Notes under the pieces: generated by a model
Databases searched by the model: none
What the model saw: only the letters and a program-made list of their open reading frames with translations
Told to the model about the DNA's origin: nothing
In this document: piece after piece, positions 6,566 to 15,321 of the stretch
Position numbering within the stretch: the first letter of the stretch is position 1
Layout of the letters: each line of letters starts with the position of its first letter
Translations under genes and position numbers: made by a program
Origin: DATLEX01 sp035525045
GTDB lineage: Bacteria > Acidobacteriota > Thermoanaerobaculia > Gp7-AA8
Assembly (NCBI GenBank): GCA_035525045.1
Contig: DATLEX010000317.1
Location: 1-25,686, forward strand
DNA: 25,686 nucleotides
Direction: 5' to 3'

Positions 6566-8017
6566 CTAGTCCGTCGGAGCGGGCAGCGGCACGATCGAGA
6601 CTTCGAAGTACCGGCGCCGGGCGATGCCCCACAGCCGGTCGCGCGGCCAGGCCAGATTCCTCGCCCCGGCGCTGCCGCTGCTCCCCTCCCGCAAATAGAC
6701 GCCGGACGCCGGTGCCTGCGATCCGCGCGGAAGCTCTTCCTCCACGTGCACCAGCGGCAGGCCGGCGAGGTAGTACTCCGCGTAGGGACGCAGTCGCTTC
6801 TGGACGTAGACGGCGGTGCCGCGGCCGCCCAGCTCTTGGCGGACGACCCGCACCGCCTGCAGGGGCGGCGAGAGCTCGCGGCGAACGCGACTCACCGCCG
6901 GAAGCGCCCACACGAACATGCTCCCGGCGAGGAGGGAGGTCATCACCCCGAGAACGATCGCTCCCCTCCTTTCGCCGGGCGACACGCGGCCGGCGAGCAT
7001 CGACATGGCGTCGGCGGAGAGGATTGCCAGCAGAGGCATGTACCCGATCGAGAAGCGGCTGGCGCTGTGAAAGTCGAGCGTCAGCCAGGCCAGGAGCCAG
7101 AAGGGGCCGAACGAGGCGAGGGCGAGCAGGACCGGCATCCGCCTCTTCCTCAGCGCGGTCACGAGAGAAAGGAGGGCCAGCGCCGAGAGCGTGATGTTGA
7201 TGGCCGGAAAGCGGAACGGGCGGATGAAGAAGTCGTCCGATACCTGCAGCAGCGAGGGCCGGATCTCGCTGCGAAAGGAGTCGACCTCCGTCAGATACTG
7301 CCGGTGGGCAAGCAGCGCATCACGATACCGCGCCCACTCACCCGTGGCCACGACGGCGCCGCCATAGCTCGCTCCAACCACGACCATCCCCGCGGCGGCG
7401 GCCGCGAGGACTGCGCCGATCCTCCGCTGGCCCCACTGACTCCAGACGCCGATCATCGCCGGCGCGAAGCCGGCCAGAAGGTTCTGCGGCCGGAACCCGA
7501 CCGCGACCCCCAGGACCAGCGCACCCGCCACCAGAGCGCCGGGCGACCTCGCCCCGCGAAGGAGGAGGGCAGAGGCGACCACCGCCAGCACGATGGCCGC
7601 CACGTCGCTGAATGCCGTCCCCCCGTAGAACCAGACGTTGGGGAGGAAGGCGAAGACCGCCGCCGCGGCGAGGCCGGCGCGGAACGGAAAGCGGAGCTCG
7701 CGACAGAGAGCGACCATCGCCGGCACGATGAAGACGGCCGCGACCAGGTTCACCGCCTGCAGGGCGCGGAACGGCTCGAGGCCGGCCAGCATCCCCCCGC
7801 GCGCGGCGAGGATGAAGAGCGGGAATCCCGGCGGGTGCGGGTGATGCAGTGCGACGTCGTAGTCCCGCAGCGCCAGAAGGAAGAGCATCTCGTCCCAGTC
7901 CCACGGGCCGCGGGCAAGCGCCGCGAGGCGGCTGAAGGCCACCACGACCGTCACCGCCACGAGAGCGAGGCGCTGGCGCGCGGTGAGCGGCGGCGGGGGG
8001 GTACGGAAGTCGATCAC
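6566..8017 (-). CDS. GT-C fold membrane glycosyltransferase (GT39/ArnT-like), shorter paralogue
   Basis: This is a 483-residue multi-pass membrane protein. The first extracytoplasmic loop has WDWDE (39-43), the acidic position that is catalytic in GT-C enzymes, followed by HHPHPPGFPLF (58-68). Later blocks LCRELRFPF and PNVWFYGGTAFSDV are shared almost exactly with the neighbouring 610-residue protein. Such enzymes move a sugar from a polyprenyl-phosphate donor onto a lipid, glycan or protein at the outer face of the inner membrane; donor and acceptor cannot be read from sequence. The C-terminal ~100 residues are soluble and end near RRRYFEVSIVPLPA. The GTG start (8017) overlaps the upstream TGA as GTGA, with AGGA upstream, so it is translationally coupled to its paralogue. 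Confidence 0.82.
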   Translation of the reverse strand: MIDFRTPPPPLTARQRLALVAVTVVVAFSRLAALARGPWDWDEMLFLLALRDYDVALHHPHPPGFPLFILAARGGMLAGLEPFRALQAVNLVAAVFIVPAMVALCRELRFPFRAGLAAAAVFAFLPNVWFYGGTAFSDVAAIVLAVVASALLLRGARSPGALVAGALVLGVAVGFRPQNLLAGFAPAMIGVWSQWGQRRIGAVLAAAAAGMVVVGASYGGAVVATGEWARYRDALLAHRQYLTEVDSFRSEIRPSLLQVSDDFFIRPFRFPAINITLSALALLSLVTALRKRRMPVLLALASFGPFWLLAWLTLDFHSASRFSIGYMPLLAILSADAMSMLAGRVSPGERRGAIVLGVMTSLLAGSMFVWALPAVSRVRRELSPPLQAVRVVRQELGGRGTAVYVQKRLRPYAEYYLAGLPLVHVEEELPRGSQAPASGVYLREGSSGSAGARNLAWPRDRLWGIARRRYFEVSIVPLPAPTD

Positions 8018-9846
8018 GGTCCTGCCGGAGCCCAGTCATAACCGAGAAGCTGGAGCGCCAGATCGCGCCCGTCGGCCCCGAACCCTTCCCGGGCGGGATT
8101 CACGCTGCGGTCGGACGTCAGCACCAGCTCGTTCCAGTCGCCGGCGCGAGCAGGAACACTCCACGTGCGCTCGACCGCTCCCCCGGCCGTGAAGCGCTCG
8201 ACCACGACGCCGTTCAGACGGACTTCGATCGCCGGCGGCCCCTTTTCCAGAACGGGGCCCAGTCGCAGGGTCAGCCTGGCGGGGCCGGCCAACGGAGGAA
8301 GGCGCATGCGCGATTCACGACCCATCCAGTGCCACACCGCCTCGCCGTGCCATTCCTCGCCGTACCACCCCTCTCCGAATTCCGCCCACGCCTGGGCGGG
8401 GACGACCGTGACCTCGAAGTAGCGCTGCCGCACCACGTCGAAGAGACGGCCGCGCCTCCGGACGAATCGGCGGGCGCTCAGGGCGGGTGAAGGGTGCTCC
8501 ATCACCACGATGGCGTCCGGCGGCGGAGGCAGCGGCGTCATCTCCGCCGGAGCGTTCACCATCGTCGTCTCCCGGCCGGCGAGGTAGTAGCGGGCAAAGG
8601 GGGCCACGCTCGAGTGGACGTAGGTGGCCGACGTTGGCGGGACGTGCTCGCTGATCCAGCGCATGGCCGCGACGGGGGGCGAGGGGTTCCGGCGGACCTC
8701 CGTGAGGGCCGGCAAGGTCCATCGCGCCAGCGCCGCGGTAAAGAGGATGACCACGACCGCCCCGCCGCCCCGCCCCATCCCCGGCACCCAGGCGACCGCG
8801 CCGGCCACCGCGGCCGCGGCAAGGATGGCGTACATCGGCGCATAGGCCACGCCGTAGCGCGTTGCGCTGTGGTGATCGAGCATGAGCCAGGCGAAGACCT
8901 GGAACGGCAGAAACATCGCCATGAGAAGCCAGATCCGCCCTTCCCGCCGCACCGCCGCGACGACCACCCCGGCCACCGCCGCGCCGAGAACGATGGTGGC
9001 GCAGACCCCCCCGGGGATGGCCCGGAGGAAGAACGAGTGGAAGACGACCGCAAGGGGCGGCCGCGTCGGGCTGAGGAACGAGTCGACCTGTCGCAGGTAA
9101 TCGCGCAGTTTCGCTCCCGTCTCCAGGTATGCGCCGACCGAAGAGGATGCCAGCGCGGCGCCGGCATAGCTGACGGCGATCACCGCGCCGCCCACCATGG
9201 CGGCGGCGGCGAGGTCACGCCACTGCCCTCTCCGCTTCCACATCACGACCAACGCCGGCGCACAGCCGAGCAGGAGGGCCTGAGGACGAATGGCCGCCGC
9301 CAGGCCGAGAAGCGTGGCGCCGGCCATCAGCGAGCCCCGGTCGCGCACTCCGCGGAGCAGCAGGGCACAGGCCGCGACGGTCAGGGCCAGCGAGGGGACG
9401 TCGCTGAACGCCGTCCCGCCGTAGAACCAGACGTTCGGCAGAAAGACGGCCAGCAGGGAGCCGCCATAGGCCGTGGCGAACGGAAATCGCAGCTCGCGAC
9501 AGAGGAGGAAGAGGAGCGGAAAGAGGGCGATGGCCCCGACGAGGACGACGGCCTGCAGGGCATGGAAATCGGAGGAGGCCAGCGGGCGGACCATCGTGGC
9601 CAGGGCCATGAAGAGGGGGAAGCCGGGCGGATGCGGCCGGTGCTGGGGCGGGTCGTACTCCTGCATGGCGAGCGCGAACTGCGCCTCGTCCCAGTCCCAC
9701 GGCGTGCGGGAGAGCGCCAGCAGACGGGTCAACCCGACGGCGAGGGCGGTGATCGAGAGCAGGAGCCGCTGGGCCCTCGAGAGCGGAAGTGGGCGAGTCT
9801 CCAGCGCTTCCAAAGGGCACCATTCTCGCAAAATCGGCTCGATCAT
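8014..9846 (-). CDS. GT-C fold membrane glycosyltransferase, longer paralogue with C-terminal beta domain
   Basis: This 610-residue multi-pass protein has WDWDE at 50-54, RPHPPGFPLF, LCRELRFPF and PNVWFYGGTAFSDV in the same order as the downstream paralogue; the two arose by tandem duplication. After the shared RQRYFEVTVVPAQA block it has about 120 extra residues starting FGEGWYGEEWHG. These contain alternating hydrophobic strands and aromatic residues and read like a small beta-sandwich, possibly carbohydrate-binding (inference). It may use the same type of polyprenyl-phosphate sugar donor as its neighbour, with a different acceptor. The ATG at 9846 shares two bases with the topoisomerase ATG on the other strand, and no ribosome binding site is visible, so the true start may be an internal TTG a few codons later. 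Confidence 0.8.
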   Translation of the reverse strand: MIEPILREWCPLEALETRPLPLSRAQRLLLSITALAVGLTRLLALSRTPWDWDEAQFALAMQEYDPPQHRPHPPGFPLFMALATMVRPLASSDFHALQAVVLVGAIALFPLLFLLCRELRFPFATAYGGSLLAVFLPNVWFYGGTAFSDVPSLALTVAACALLLRGVRDRGSLMAGATLLGLAAAIRPQALLLGCAPALVVMWKRRGQWRDLAAAAMVGGAVIAVSYAGAALASSSVGAYLETGAKLRDYLRQVDSFLSPTRPPLAVVFHSFFLRAIPGGVCATIVLGAAVAGVVVAAVRREGRIWLLMAMFLPFQVFAWLMLDHHSATRYGVAYAPMYAILAAAAVAGAVAWVPGMGRGGGAVVVILFTAALARWTLPALTEVRRNPSPPVAAMRWISEHVPPTSATYVHSSVAPFARYYLAGRETTMVNAPAEMTPLPPPPDAIVVMEHPSPALSARRFVRRRGRLFDVVRQRYFEVTVVPAQAWAEFGEGWYGEEWHGEAVWHWMGRESRMRLPPLAGPARLTLRLGPVLEKGPPAIEVRLNGVVVERFTAGGAVERTWSVPARAGDWNELVLTSDRSVNPAREGFGADGRDLALQLLGYDWAPAGP

Positions 9847-10897
9847 GCCCAGACGAGCGGTGAGGAGGCGGTGGGTTCTCGACCTTCACGGCATCCGCCG
9901 CGAGGGGTCGAAGGAGAGCGGCTTCACCTATCGGCATGCCGACGGGACTGCTGTCTCGAGCCAGAAGATGCTGGCGCGGATCGGGAAGCTGCGCATCCCG
10001 CCGGCGTGGAAGGACGTGCGCATCGCGCGGGGCGATTCGGCCGCCCTCCAGGCCGTCGGCGTGGACAGGAAAGGACGAACGCAGTATCTCTACCACCTCC
10101 GCTTCCGCAGCCAGCGCGAGGAGGCGAAGTTCCGCCGCGTGGTGGACTTCGGCGAAGCTCTTCCGGCGCTACGGCGGCGCGTCCGGGCCGATCTGCAGCC
10201 CGCGGACCTCGGCCGCGACTCGGTCCTGGCCGCGATCGTCCGGCTGATGGACCACGGTTTTTTCAGAGTCGGAAACGACAGGAGCGCCAGGTCGGAGTCG
10301 ACCTACGGTCTGACCACCGTCCTGGGCCGGCATGTCACCGTCACCGGCGACGAGATCCTCTTCGACTACGTCGGCAAGTGGAAGAAAGCGCATCGGCGTT
10401 CCATCCGCGACGCGGACGTGGCGGCGCTGGTGCGGAAGCTCAAGCGCGCCGGCAGCGGTGAGCTATTCAAGTTCGTGTCCAGCCGGCGGGTGGTGGACGT
10501 GAAGGACCGCCACGTGAACGAGTACATCCAGGCCGTGGCCGGCGAGGGCTTCACGGCCAAGGACTTCCGCACCTGGGCGGGGACTCTGCTCTGTTCGATC
10601 GCTCTGGCCATGCAGGGCCAGGCGCCGACCAAAGCGGAGCGAAAGCGAAGGATTCGAAAAGCCGTCACCGCAACCGCCGAGCAGCTCGGCAACACGCCGG
10701 CGGTCTGCAAAGCGTCATACATCTGCCCGCGGCTGCTCGACGAGTACCTGGAAGGGAAGCCCTTCGAGTCGCTGCGCAAGACCCGGAAAGGCAGCCCGGT
10801 GGCGCGCTCCGGCCTGTCGATCGAGGAGAAGGCGCTGCTCAAGTTTCTGCGGGAGACGATCGCCGACCGGCGGCGGAGTCGCAGGGCCGCGGCGTAG
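9845..10897 (+). CDS. topIB: DNA topoisomerase IB (poxvirus-like bacterial type)
   Basis: This 350-residue enzyme relaxes supercoils by a 3'-phosphotyrosine intermediate. The N-terminal part has GFTYRHADG...LARIGKLRIPPAWKDV and the RTQYLYHLRFR strand of the bacterial IB family. The catalytic domain shows RVGNDRSARSESTYGLTT (141-158), a basic KWKKAH loop (catalytic Lys about 178-181), FTAKDFRTWAGT (Arg242) and KASYICP with the nucleophile Tyr292. The length is slightly below relatives because the variable N-terminus is short. ATG 9845 lacks a Shine-Dalgarno; an in-frame GTG lies at 9860. Type IB enzymes are patchily distributed in bacteria and accessory to topA/gyrase. It converges with the barrel-peptidase gene. 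Confidence 0.92.
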   Translation: MPRRAVRRRWVLDLHGIRREGSKESGFTYRHADGTAVSSQKMLARIGKLRIPPAWKDVRIARGDSAALQAVGVDRKGRTQYLYHLRFRSQREEAKFRRVVDFGEALPALRRRVRADLQPADLGRDSVLAAIVRLMDHGFFRVGNDRSARSESTYGLTTVLGRHVTVTGDEILFDYVGKWKKAHRRSIRDADVAALVRKLKRAGSGELFKFVSSRRVVDVKDRHVNEYIQAVAGEGFTAKDFRTWAGTLLCSIALAMQGQAPTKAERKRRIRKAVTATAEQLGNTPAVCKASYICPRLLDEYLEGKPFESLRKTRKGSPVARSGLSIEEKALLKFLRETIADRRRSRRAAA

Positions 10898-10919
10898 AGA
10901 AGTTCCGAGCCCTTCCCCA

Positions 10920-10935
10920 CTCCGGATTCCCGGAG
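10920..10935. terminator. Short hairpin between convergent topIB and barrel-peptidase genes
   Basis: CTCCGG (10920-10925) and CCGGAG (10930-10935) form a 6-bp stem with an ATTC loop in the 39-nt gap. No T-run follows, so it is weak. Confidence 0.3.
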
Positions 10936-10936
10936 C

Positions 10937-13882
10937 TCAGAACGTCTGCCCGATCCAGAAGCTGGTGCGCGCCTGTCCCTCGGTGGTCTTCCCGTCGAAG
11001 CGCCTGGCGAAGTCCCAATGCAGCTCGAGGCCCCAGAAGTTGAACGAGAAGCCGTAGCCGACGGCGGCCTTGCCGTGCTTCAGCCGGCCGCCCTCCATGA
11101 ACTGATAGGGCTGCCACGTCTCCACGTCGAGGCCCTGGAAGCGGGCTCCGCCGATGTCGAAGAAGAGAACGCCGCGAACCTGTTGCAGGACCAGGAAGGG
11201 TGTGGCCAGCACATCGATGAGCGGAAAGCGGAACTCGAAGTTGGCGAAGGCCGCCTCGTTGCCGACCAGCGAGCGGAAGTCATAGCCGCGAAGGGTGTTC
11301 AGCCCTCCGAAGTAGTAGAGGTTCGGGAAACTGCCCCTCGAATGGCCGACGAAGAGCCGCGCCGCCAGCAGCGTCCGCGAGCTGAGCTGGAAGTACTGGC
11401 GCCAGTCGAGGTTGTAGTCGTTGGTGAGCGTGCCGCCCGCCTTCAGGTCGGGGGCATACGTGGCGCTGATGTTGTAGCGGCGGCCCGACACCGGCCCGAA
11501 GAACTTGAAGGTGGTGCTGTCGCCGCTGAACGTGGAGGTGATTACGGGGAAGTCGTCGCGACGCTCACGGAAGATGAGGAATCCCTCGGGGTCGAGGGCG
11601 GGCAGGGCGAACTGCCGGCTGATGTAACCGGCCCCGGCGTCGAGGCGGTGGTAGCGGGTGAAGGGATAGCTGACCAGGCCGAGGGCCCCCGTCTCGCGAT
11701 AGGCCTGCTTGATGCGCTGCAGTTCGAGGCGCTGCTGGTCGACGGCGGTGAAGAACGAGCGGTTGTCGAAGAGGCGCAGCCCCCAGTTCATGCGCCGCTG
11801 CAGGTCGAGGTAGAGGAAGTCGAAGTTCGAGAAGGAAGAGACCGAGTCGAGCGAGGCGATGAACCGGCGGTTGCCGAGCATGTCGCTCATGTAGATGGTG
11901 GAGCGTGACACGGGGATCTGGTCGGAGGTAACGCCGGCGTTCACCTCGATGTCGTCGATGAAGAGCTGGAACCCGCCCGGCTTCTCGATCTTCTCCTCGT
12001 CGATGAAGAACTCCGAGGCCGGACGGAACGTGACCCGGCTCCCCGACTCCACCGGCTCGGTGGGAATGACGGTCTTCTCCGCGGCGCGAAGGGGCTTGTC
12101 GGTCGTGGTCGAGAAGAGCCGCCACTGCCCCTTGTAGTACGAGGCGAACACCAGGTGCTCCCGGTTGTTCGCGCCCGTGAAGACCACCGGCGTGAAGCAG
12201 CCCCCCACCACGTCGGTGTACTGCAGGAGATCGCCGTTCCCGAGGTTGAGCGAATAGATGTTGTAGGCCGCGAAATTGGAGGGGTCGGGCAGGGGCGTAT
12301 CGCCGTCCCGTCTGGACTGCTCGTCGGCGGCCTCCTGCATCGCCGCGGCGGCGACCATGCTCCGCCCCGTCTCCTTGTCGGAGGCGAAGAAGATCCGCTT
12401 CCCGTCGGGGGCGAACCAGGCGTCGGTGTCGTTCCACTCACCGGTGGTGATCTGGTACCGCTCGGCGGGGTTGCTCAGGTTCAGCCGGAAGAGCTTGGCG
12501 TACGTCTCCACCACCGAGGAGTAGACCAGCCACTTGCCGTCGGGTGAGAAGACCGGCGCGCCGTCGAAGAAGTGGTCATCGGTGACGTTGGTGACCGTCC
12601 TGGTGTCGAAGTCGTAGATGAAGATGTCGGGCTGCGTACCGACCCAGCCGGAAAAGGCGACCTTGCGCCCGTCGGGCGAGAAGGAGGGGGAGAGCTGCTG
12701 TTCGATGTCCATCCGCACCGAGTCCACGACTCTGCCGCTGATGGGGTTGATCATCAGCAGGTCGCGCCCCCGCTCCCGCCTCACGAAGAGCGCCACCGCG
12801 TCCCCGTCCGGCGACCAGGCGATGTCGCGCCCCATCACCGGAGCGGTGGTGAACGACTGGGCGATGGCATACTCGTAGCGGGTGGTGTAGCCGGCGGTCA
12901 GGTTCTTCAACATCCGCCGCTGCGGGATGTTGAAGATGACCACATCCACGTCCTCCTTGTAGGTGGCGAAGGCGGCCAGCAGATCACCGGAGGGCGAGGG
13001 GACGGGAGCGATGTCGTTGCTGGTCCTGTCCTCGGCGATCTTGAACGGCTCGCCGTACTCCTGCGGCTCCCCCTTGGCCACCAGCGCGGGCAGATACTGC
13101 CTGCGCAGCCAGGCCCGGAACTGCGTGTCGAACTCGTCCGGACTGACGTCGAAGGCACGCTTCAGGGCCTTGTCCACCGTGTTCCCGAGCGTGTTGCGAT
13201 ACTCGTAGATGAAGTCGCGCAACCCCTCCCACCCGTATTTCTCCTGGATGTACCGGAACACGGCATGGCCGAAGCGGTAGGCGAAATACCCCTGCGGGTT
13301 GCGGGTAATGGCGGGGATGCGGTCCGTGACCACGGCGTCGCGCAGGACCATGCGGTCGCGGGAGTCCTCGTCCTGAGCCATGAACGAGGCCAGCCCCTCC
13401 ATGAGCCAGGTGGGCGGGCTCGCCGCCACCGTTTTCCCCAGCTTTCCCTGGAAGAAGATCTCGTACTCGAAGATGTGAGTCAGCTCGTGGAGCATGAGCT
13501 GGTGGAGCTTGTCGTCGCTCATGTCGATCGGCAGCACCATCCGGTTCCGCGCCGGCTCGGCGAAGGCGCCCACCCCCTCGGGGATGAAATTCAGGATGAT
13601 GTTGGTCTGCTCGAAGGCCGAATGCGTGTGGTAGAAGATCAGCGGGATCTTCTTGGAGATCTGGAAGTTGAACTTCTGCGAGAGCTCCATGTACGCGCTC
13701 TCCGCGCTGTCGACCACCCGCTGCAGGGCGTCCCGTTCCTGCTCGTAGAAGTAGATGTCGAAATGGGTGGAGTGGTAGATCCTCCAGTCGAACCGGTCGT
13801 AGACGATCTTGTTCTGCCCGAACGGGTGGGCCGGTCCGGCGACGAGTACGGCGAGGAACAGCAGGGCGATGGATCGCTTCAC
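10937..13882 (-). CDS. Outer-membrane fusion: gluzincin-like peptidase, PD40 beta-propeller and Omp85-like barrel
   Basis: The protein has 981 residues. A Sec signal peptide (about 1-20, KRSIALLFLAVLVAG) is followed by a peptidase MA-like domain with HELTH (132-136) and WLMEG (Glu162) as the third zinc ligand. About residues 280-600 hold a TolB/PD40 propeller with repeats such as WSPDGD, SFSPDGRKVAF, VFSPDGKWLVY and FAPDGKRIFF. The rest is a beta barrel with GGLNTLRGY (about 859-867), which corresponds to the conserved RGY/RGF loop of Omp85/BamA, and a C-terminal Phe (WIGQTF) as BAM recognition signal. It should lie in the outer membrane with periplasmic peptidase and propeller. Start: GTG 13882 with GGAGG 4 nt upstream; a GTG at 13915 would spoil the signal peptide. 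It is the third gene after the lipoprotein and CsgG-like genes. Role in outer-membrane protein or lipid handling is inference. Confidence 0.85.
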   Translation of the reverse strand: MKRSIALLFLAVLVAGPAHPFGQNKIVYDRFDWRIYHSTHFDIYFYEQERDALQRVVDSAESAYMELSQKFNFQISKKIPLIFYHTHSAFEQTNIILNFIPEGVGAFAEPARNRMVLPIDMSDDKLHQLMLHELTHIFEYEIFFQGKLGKTVAASPPTWLMEGLASFMAQDEDSRDRMVLRDAVVTDRIPAITRNPQGYFAYRFGHAVFRYIQEKYGWEGLRDFIYEYRNTLGNTVDKALKRAFDVSPDEFDTQFRAWLRRQYLPALVAKGEPQEYGEPFKIAEDRTSNDIAPVPSPSGDLLAAFATYKEDVDVVIFNIPQRRMLKNLTAGYTTRYEYAIAQSFTTAPVMGRDIAWSPDGDAVALFVRRERGRDLLMINPISGRVVDSVRMDIEQQLSPSFSPDGRKVAFSGWVGTQPDIFIYDFDTRTVTNVTDDHFFDGAPVFSPDGKWLVYSSVVETYAKLFRLNLSNPAERYQITTGEWNDTDAWFAPDGKRIFFASDKETGRSMVAAAAMQEAADEQSRRDGDTPLPDPSNFAAYNIYSLNLGNGDLLQYTDVVGGCFTPVVFTGANNREHLVFASYYKGQWRLFSTTTDKPLRAAEKTVIPTEPVESGSRVTFRPASEFFIDEEKIEKPGGFQLFIDDIEVNAGVTSDQIPVSRSTIYMSDMLGNRRFIASLDSVSSFSNFDFLYLDLQRRMNWGLRLFDNRSFFTAVDQQRLELQRIKQAYRETGALGLVSYPFTRYHRLDAGAGYISRQFALPALDPEGFLIFRERRDDFPVITSTFSGDSTTFKFFGPVSGRRYNISATYAPDLKAGGTLTNDYNLDWRQYFQLSSRTLLAARLFVGHSRGSFPNLYYFGGLNTLRGYDFRSLVGNEAAFANFEFRFPLIDVLATPFLVLQQVRGVLFFDIGGARFQGLDVETWQPYQFMEGGRLKHGKAAVGYGFSFNFWGLELHWDFARRFDGKTTEGQARTSFWIGQTF

Positions 13883-13945
13883 GAAGCCTCCAGTGGCTGC
13901 TTGCACGCCCCGCACTGTCCGTTCAGGGGCAGCCGGCGGCGATGA

Positions 13946-14629
13946 CTACTTGCTGAACACGTAACGGGTGGCGGATGTCTCCTGCGAGACGAAGATCCCG
14001 ACCAGTTGCGTCTCCAGGGCGCGGAGATTCTCGAAGAGCCCGAGGATCTCGTCGTACTGTCGCTGATCGAACTCCTTGAAGTCGCGGAAGCTCTCCTCGA
14101 GGACCTTCTCGCCGGTGTCGGCGTTGAACACGGCGATATCGATGTCGAAGATGAACCCGGTCGACTCCACCAGCACCTGCCGGTACCACGTCCGCCCGTC
14201 GACGGGCGAGATGTATTCCTCGGTGCGGTATCCCGATTTGTCGTTGATGTCGAAGTCGATCACGCCCGTGACGATATAGTCGGCACCGGTCTGCGCGCCG
14301 AGACTCTTCCAGAAATCGACGGAAGCCTCCAGCTCCTTCATGTCGCCGCCGGGAAGGCGCACGGGCGGAGCATCGATGATGCGCAGCTTGGTGCTCTTCG
14401 ACAGTTGCTTGCGGATGTAACGGTTGAATTCAGCCTGCAGGTCGACGCGCGCGGCGCGGTCGTTGCGGCGCTCCTCGCCGCTGGCGATGATGAACGGCGC
14501 AACCGCAATGGTCTCGTCGCCCGTGATCTGCAGCTTCGGCTTCAACGGAAGCTTCAGCTTCACCTCCATCACCCCCGCCCACGCCGGCAGCGCGGCCAGC
14601 AGCGCCGTTCCCACGACCAGAACTCTCAT
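13946..14629 (-). CDS. CsgG/LpoB-like secreted protein
   Basis: This 227-residue protein has a signal peptide with a likely cut after AWA (residue 18). The mature part has AVAPF (42-46), a charged helix, then GAQTGADYIVTGVIDFD (111-127), the pattern of the alpha/beta domain shared by CsgG, LpoB and TolB N-terminal-type proteins. A second half with DIDIAVFNADTGEKVLEES adds the beta strands. CsgG proper is a lipoprotein that forms an outer-membrane pore; this protein has no lipobox Cys and is shorter, so pore formation is not implied. The ATG overlaps the upstream lipoprotein stop as ATGA, with GGAGG 7 nt before it, so the two proteins are made together. The barrel-peptidase follows 63 nt downstream. 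Confidence 0.75.
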   Translation of the reverse strand: MRVLVVGTALLAALPAWAGVMEVKLKLPLKPKLQITGDETIAVAPFIIASGEERRNDRAARVDLQAEFNRYIRKQLSKSTKLRIIDAPPVRLPGGDMKELEASVDFWKSLGAQTGADYIVTGVIDFDINDKSGYRTEEYISPVDGRTWYRQVLVESTGFIFDIDIAVFNADTGEKVLEESFRDFKEFDQRQYDEILGLFENLRALETQLVGIFVSQETSATRYVFSK

Positions 14630-15237
14630 GATGGACCTCCAGGGGGACTGCCGGGCTGCGGCGGCGTCTGGGGTGGCGCCGGGTTGGGGGCCGGCGTGGC
14701 GGCCGGTGCGGCGGCCGTCGGGGCCGGATCGCCGTCCAGGGGGACGGCCGGCGCCGGCGGAGCAGCCGCGCTCTCCGGCTCCGCGGCGGGTTCGGCCGAA
14801 GGCTCCGGGGTGGGCGCATCCGGCTCCGCGGCGGCGGGCTCGGCCGCCGCGGAACCCGTTTGAGCCGGCGGCCGCCGCTGTTGCTGCTGGCGGCGCCGGT
14901 CGCGGGTGGTGAACTCGACGAACCGGCTGTAGTTCTTCTGGATGTACTCGTTGGAGCGGTCGAGGCGCAGCGCCTCGCGGTAGGCCTTGGCGGCCGCGTC
15001 GAAGTCGCCATTCGCCTCGTACGCCACGGCCAGATTGTTGTGAGCCAGGGCGTCTTGGGGATTCATCTCCACCGCGCGGCGAAACCGGAACATCGCCTCG
15101 CGCCAGAGGCTCATCTTCGCCATCCGGACGCCGAACTTCTCCTGCTCGGTGGCCGGATCATTGCTGCTGCTGGAACAGCCGCCCCCCCACAGAACGACGA
15201 GCAAGGCGAGGGTGGTTGCCGCCAGTCCACGGGTCAT
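14626..15237 (-). CDS. TPR-containing lipoprotein with Pro/Ala-rich tail
   Basis: The protein has 203 residues. Its N-terminus has a lipoprotein signal, with Cys21 after LWGGG as the lipidation site. Residues about 32-103 hold roughly two TPR units (AHNNLAVAYEANGDFDAAAKAYREAL is the clearest, 65-90). After a basic glutamine patch (RRRQQQQRR) the last ~80 residues are almost only Pro, Ala, Glu, Ser and Gly, probably an extended periplasmic arm. Start: ATG 15237 with AGGAG about 9 nt upstream; the open frame further upstream lacks a signal sequence. It is the first gene of the operon with the CsgG-like and barrel proteins. TPR lipoproteins commonly scaffold envelope complexes; the partner here is presumably one of those two (inference). 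Confidence 0.82.
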   Translation of the reverse strand: MTRGLAATTLALLVVLWGGGCSSSSNDPATEQEKFGVRMAKMSLWREAMFRFRRAVEMNPQDALAHNNLAVAYEANGDFDAAAKAYREALRLDRSNEYIQKNYSRFVEFTTRDRRRQQQQRRPPAQTGSAAAEPAAAEPDAPTPEPSAEPAAEPESAAAPPAPAVPLDGDPAPTAAAPAATPAPNPAPPQTPPQPGSPPGGPS

Positions 15238-15321
15238 GGGCGAGGTCTCCTGAGGGCCGGTCCGGCCGGCGGCGGCGCGAGTGAGCTGCCAGCGACGCCA
15301 CCGCTCCAGGGGGCGAGCGGC

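Noticed and set aside
8494..10461. 655-codon open frame on the plus strand opposite the glycosyltransferase genes
   Set aside because: It is very rich in Arg, Gly, Asp and Glu with no domain or membrane pattern, and it runs antisense to a clear membrane protein and through topIB in another frame; typical of GC-rich shadow frames.
12572..13945. 457-codon plus-strand frame opposite the barrel-peptidase
   Set aside because: Antisense shadow; no domain, signal or ribosome binding site.
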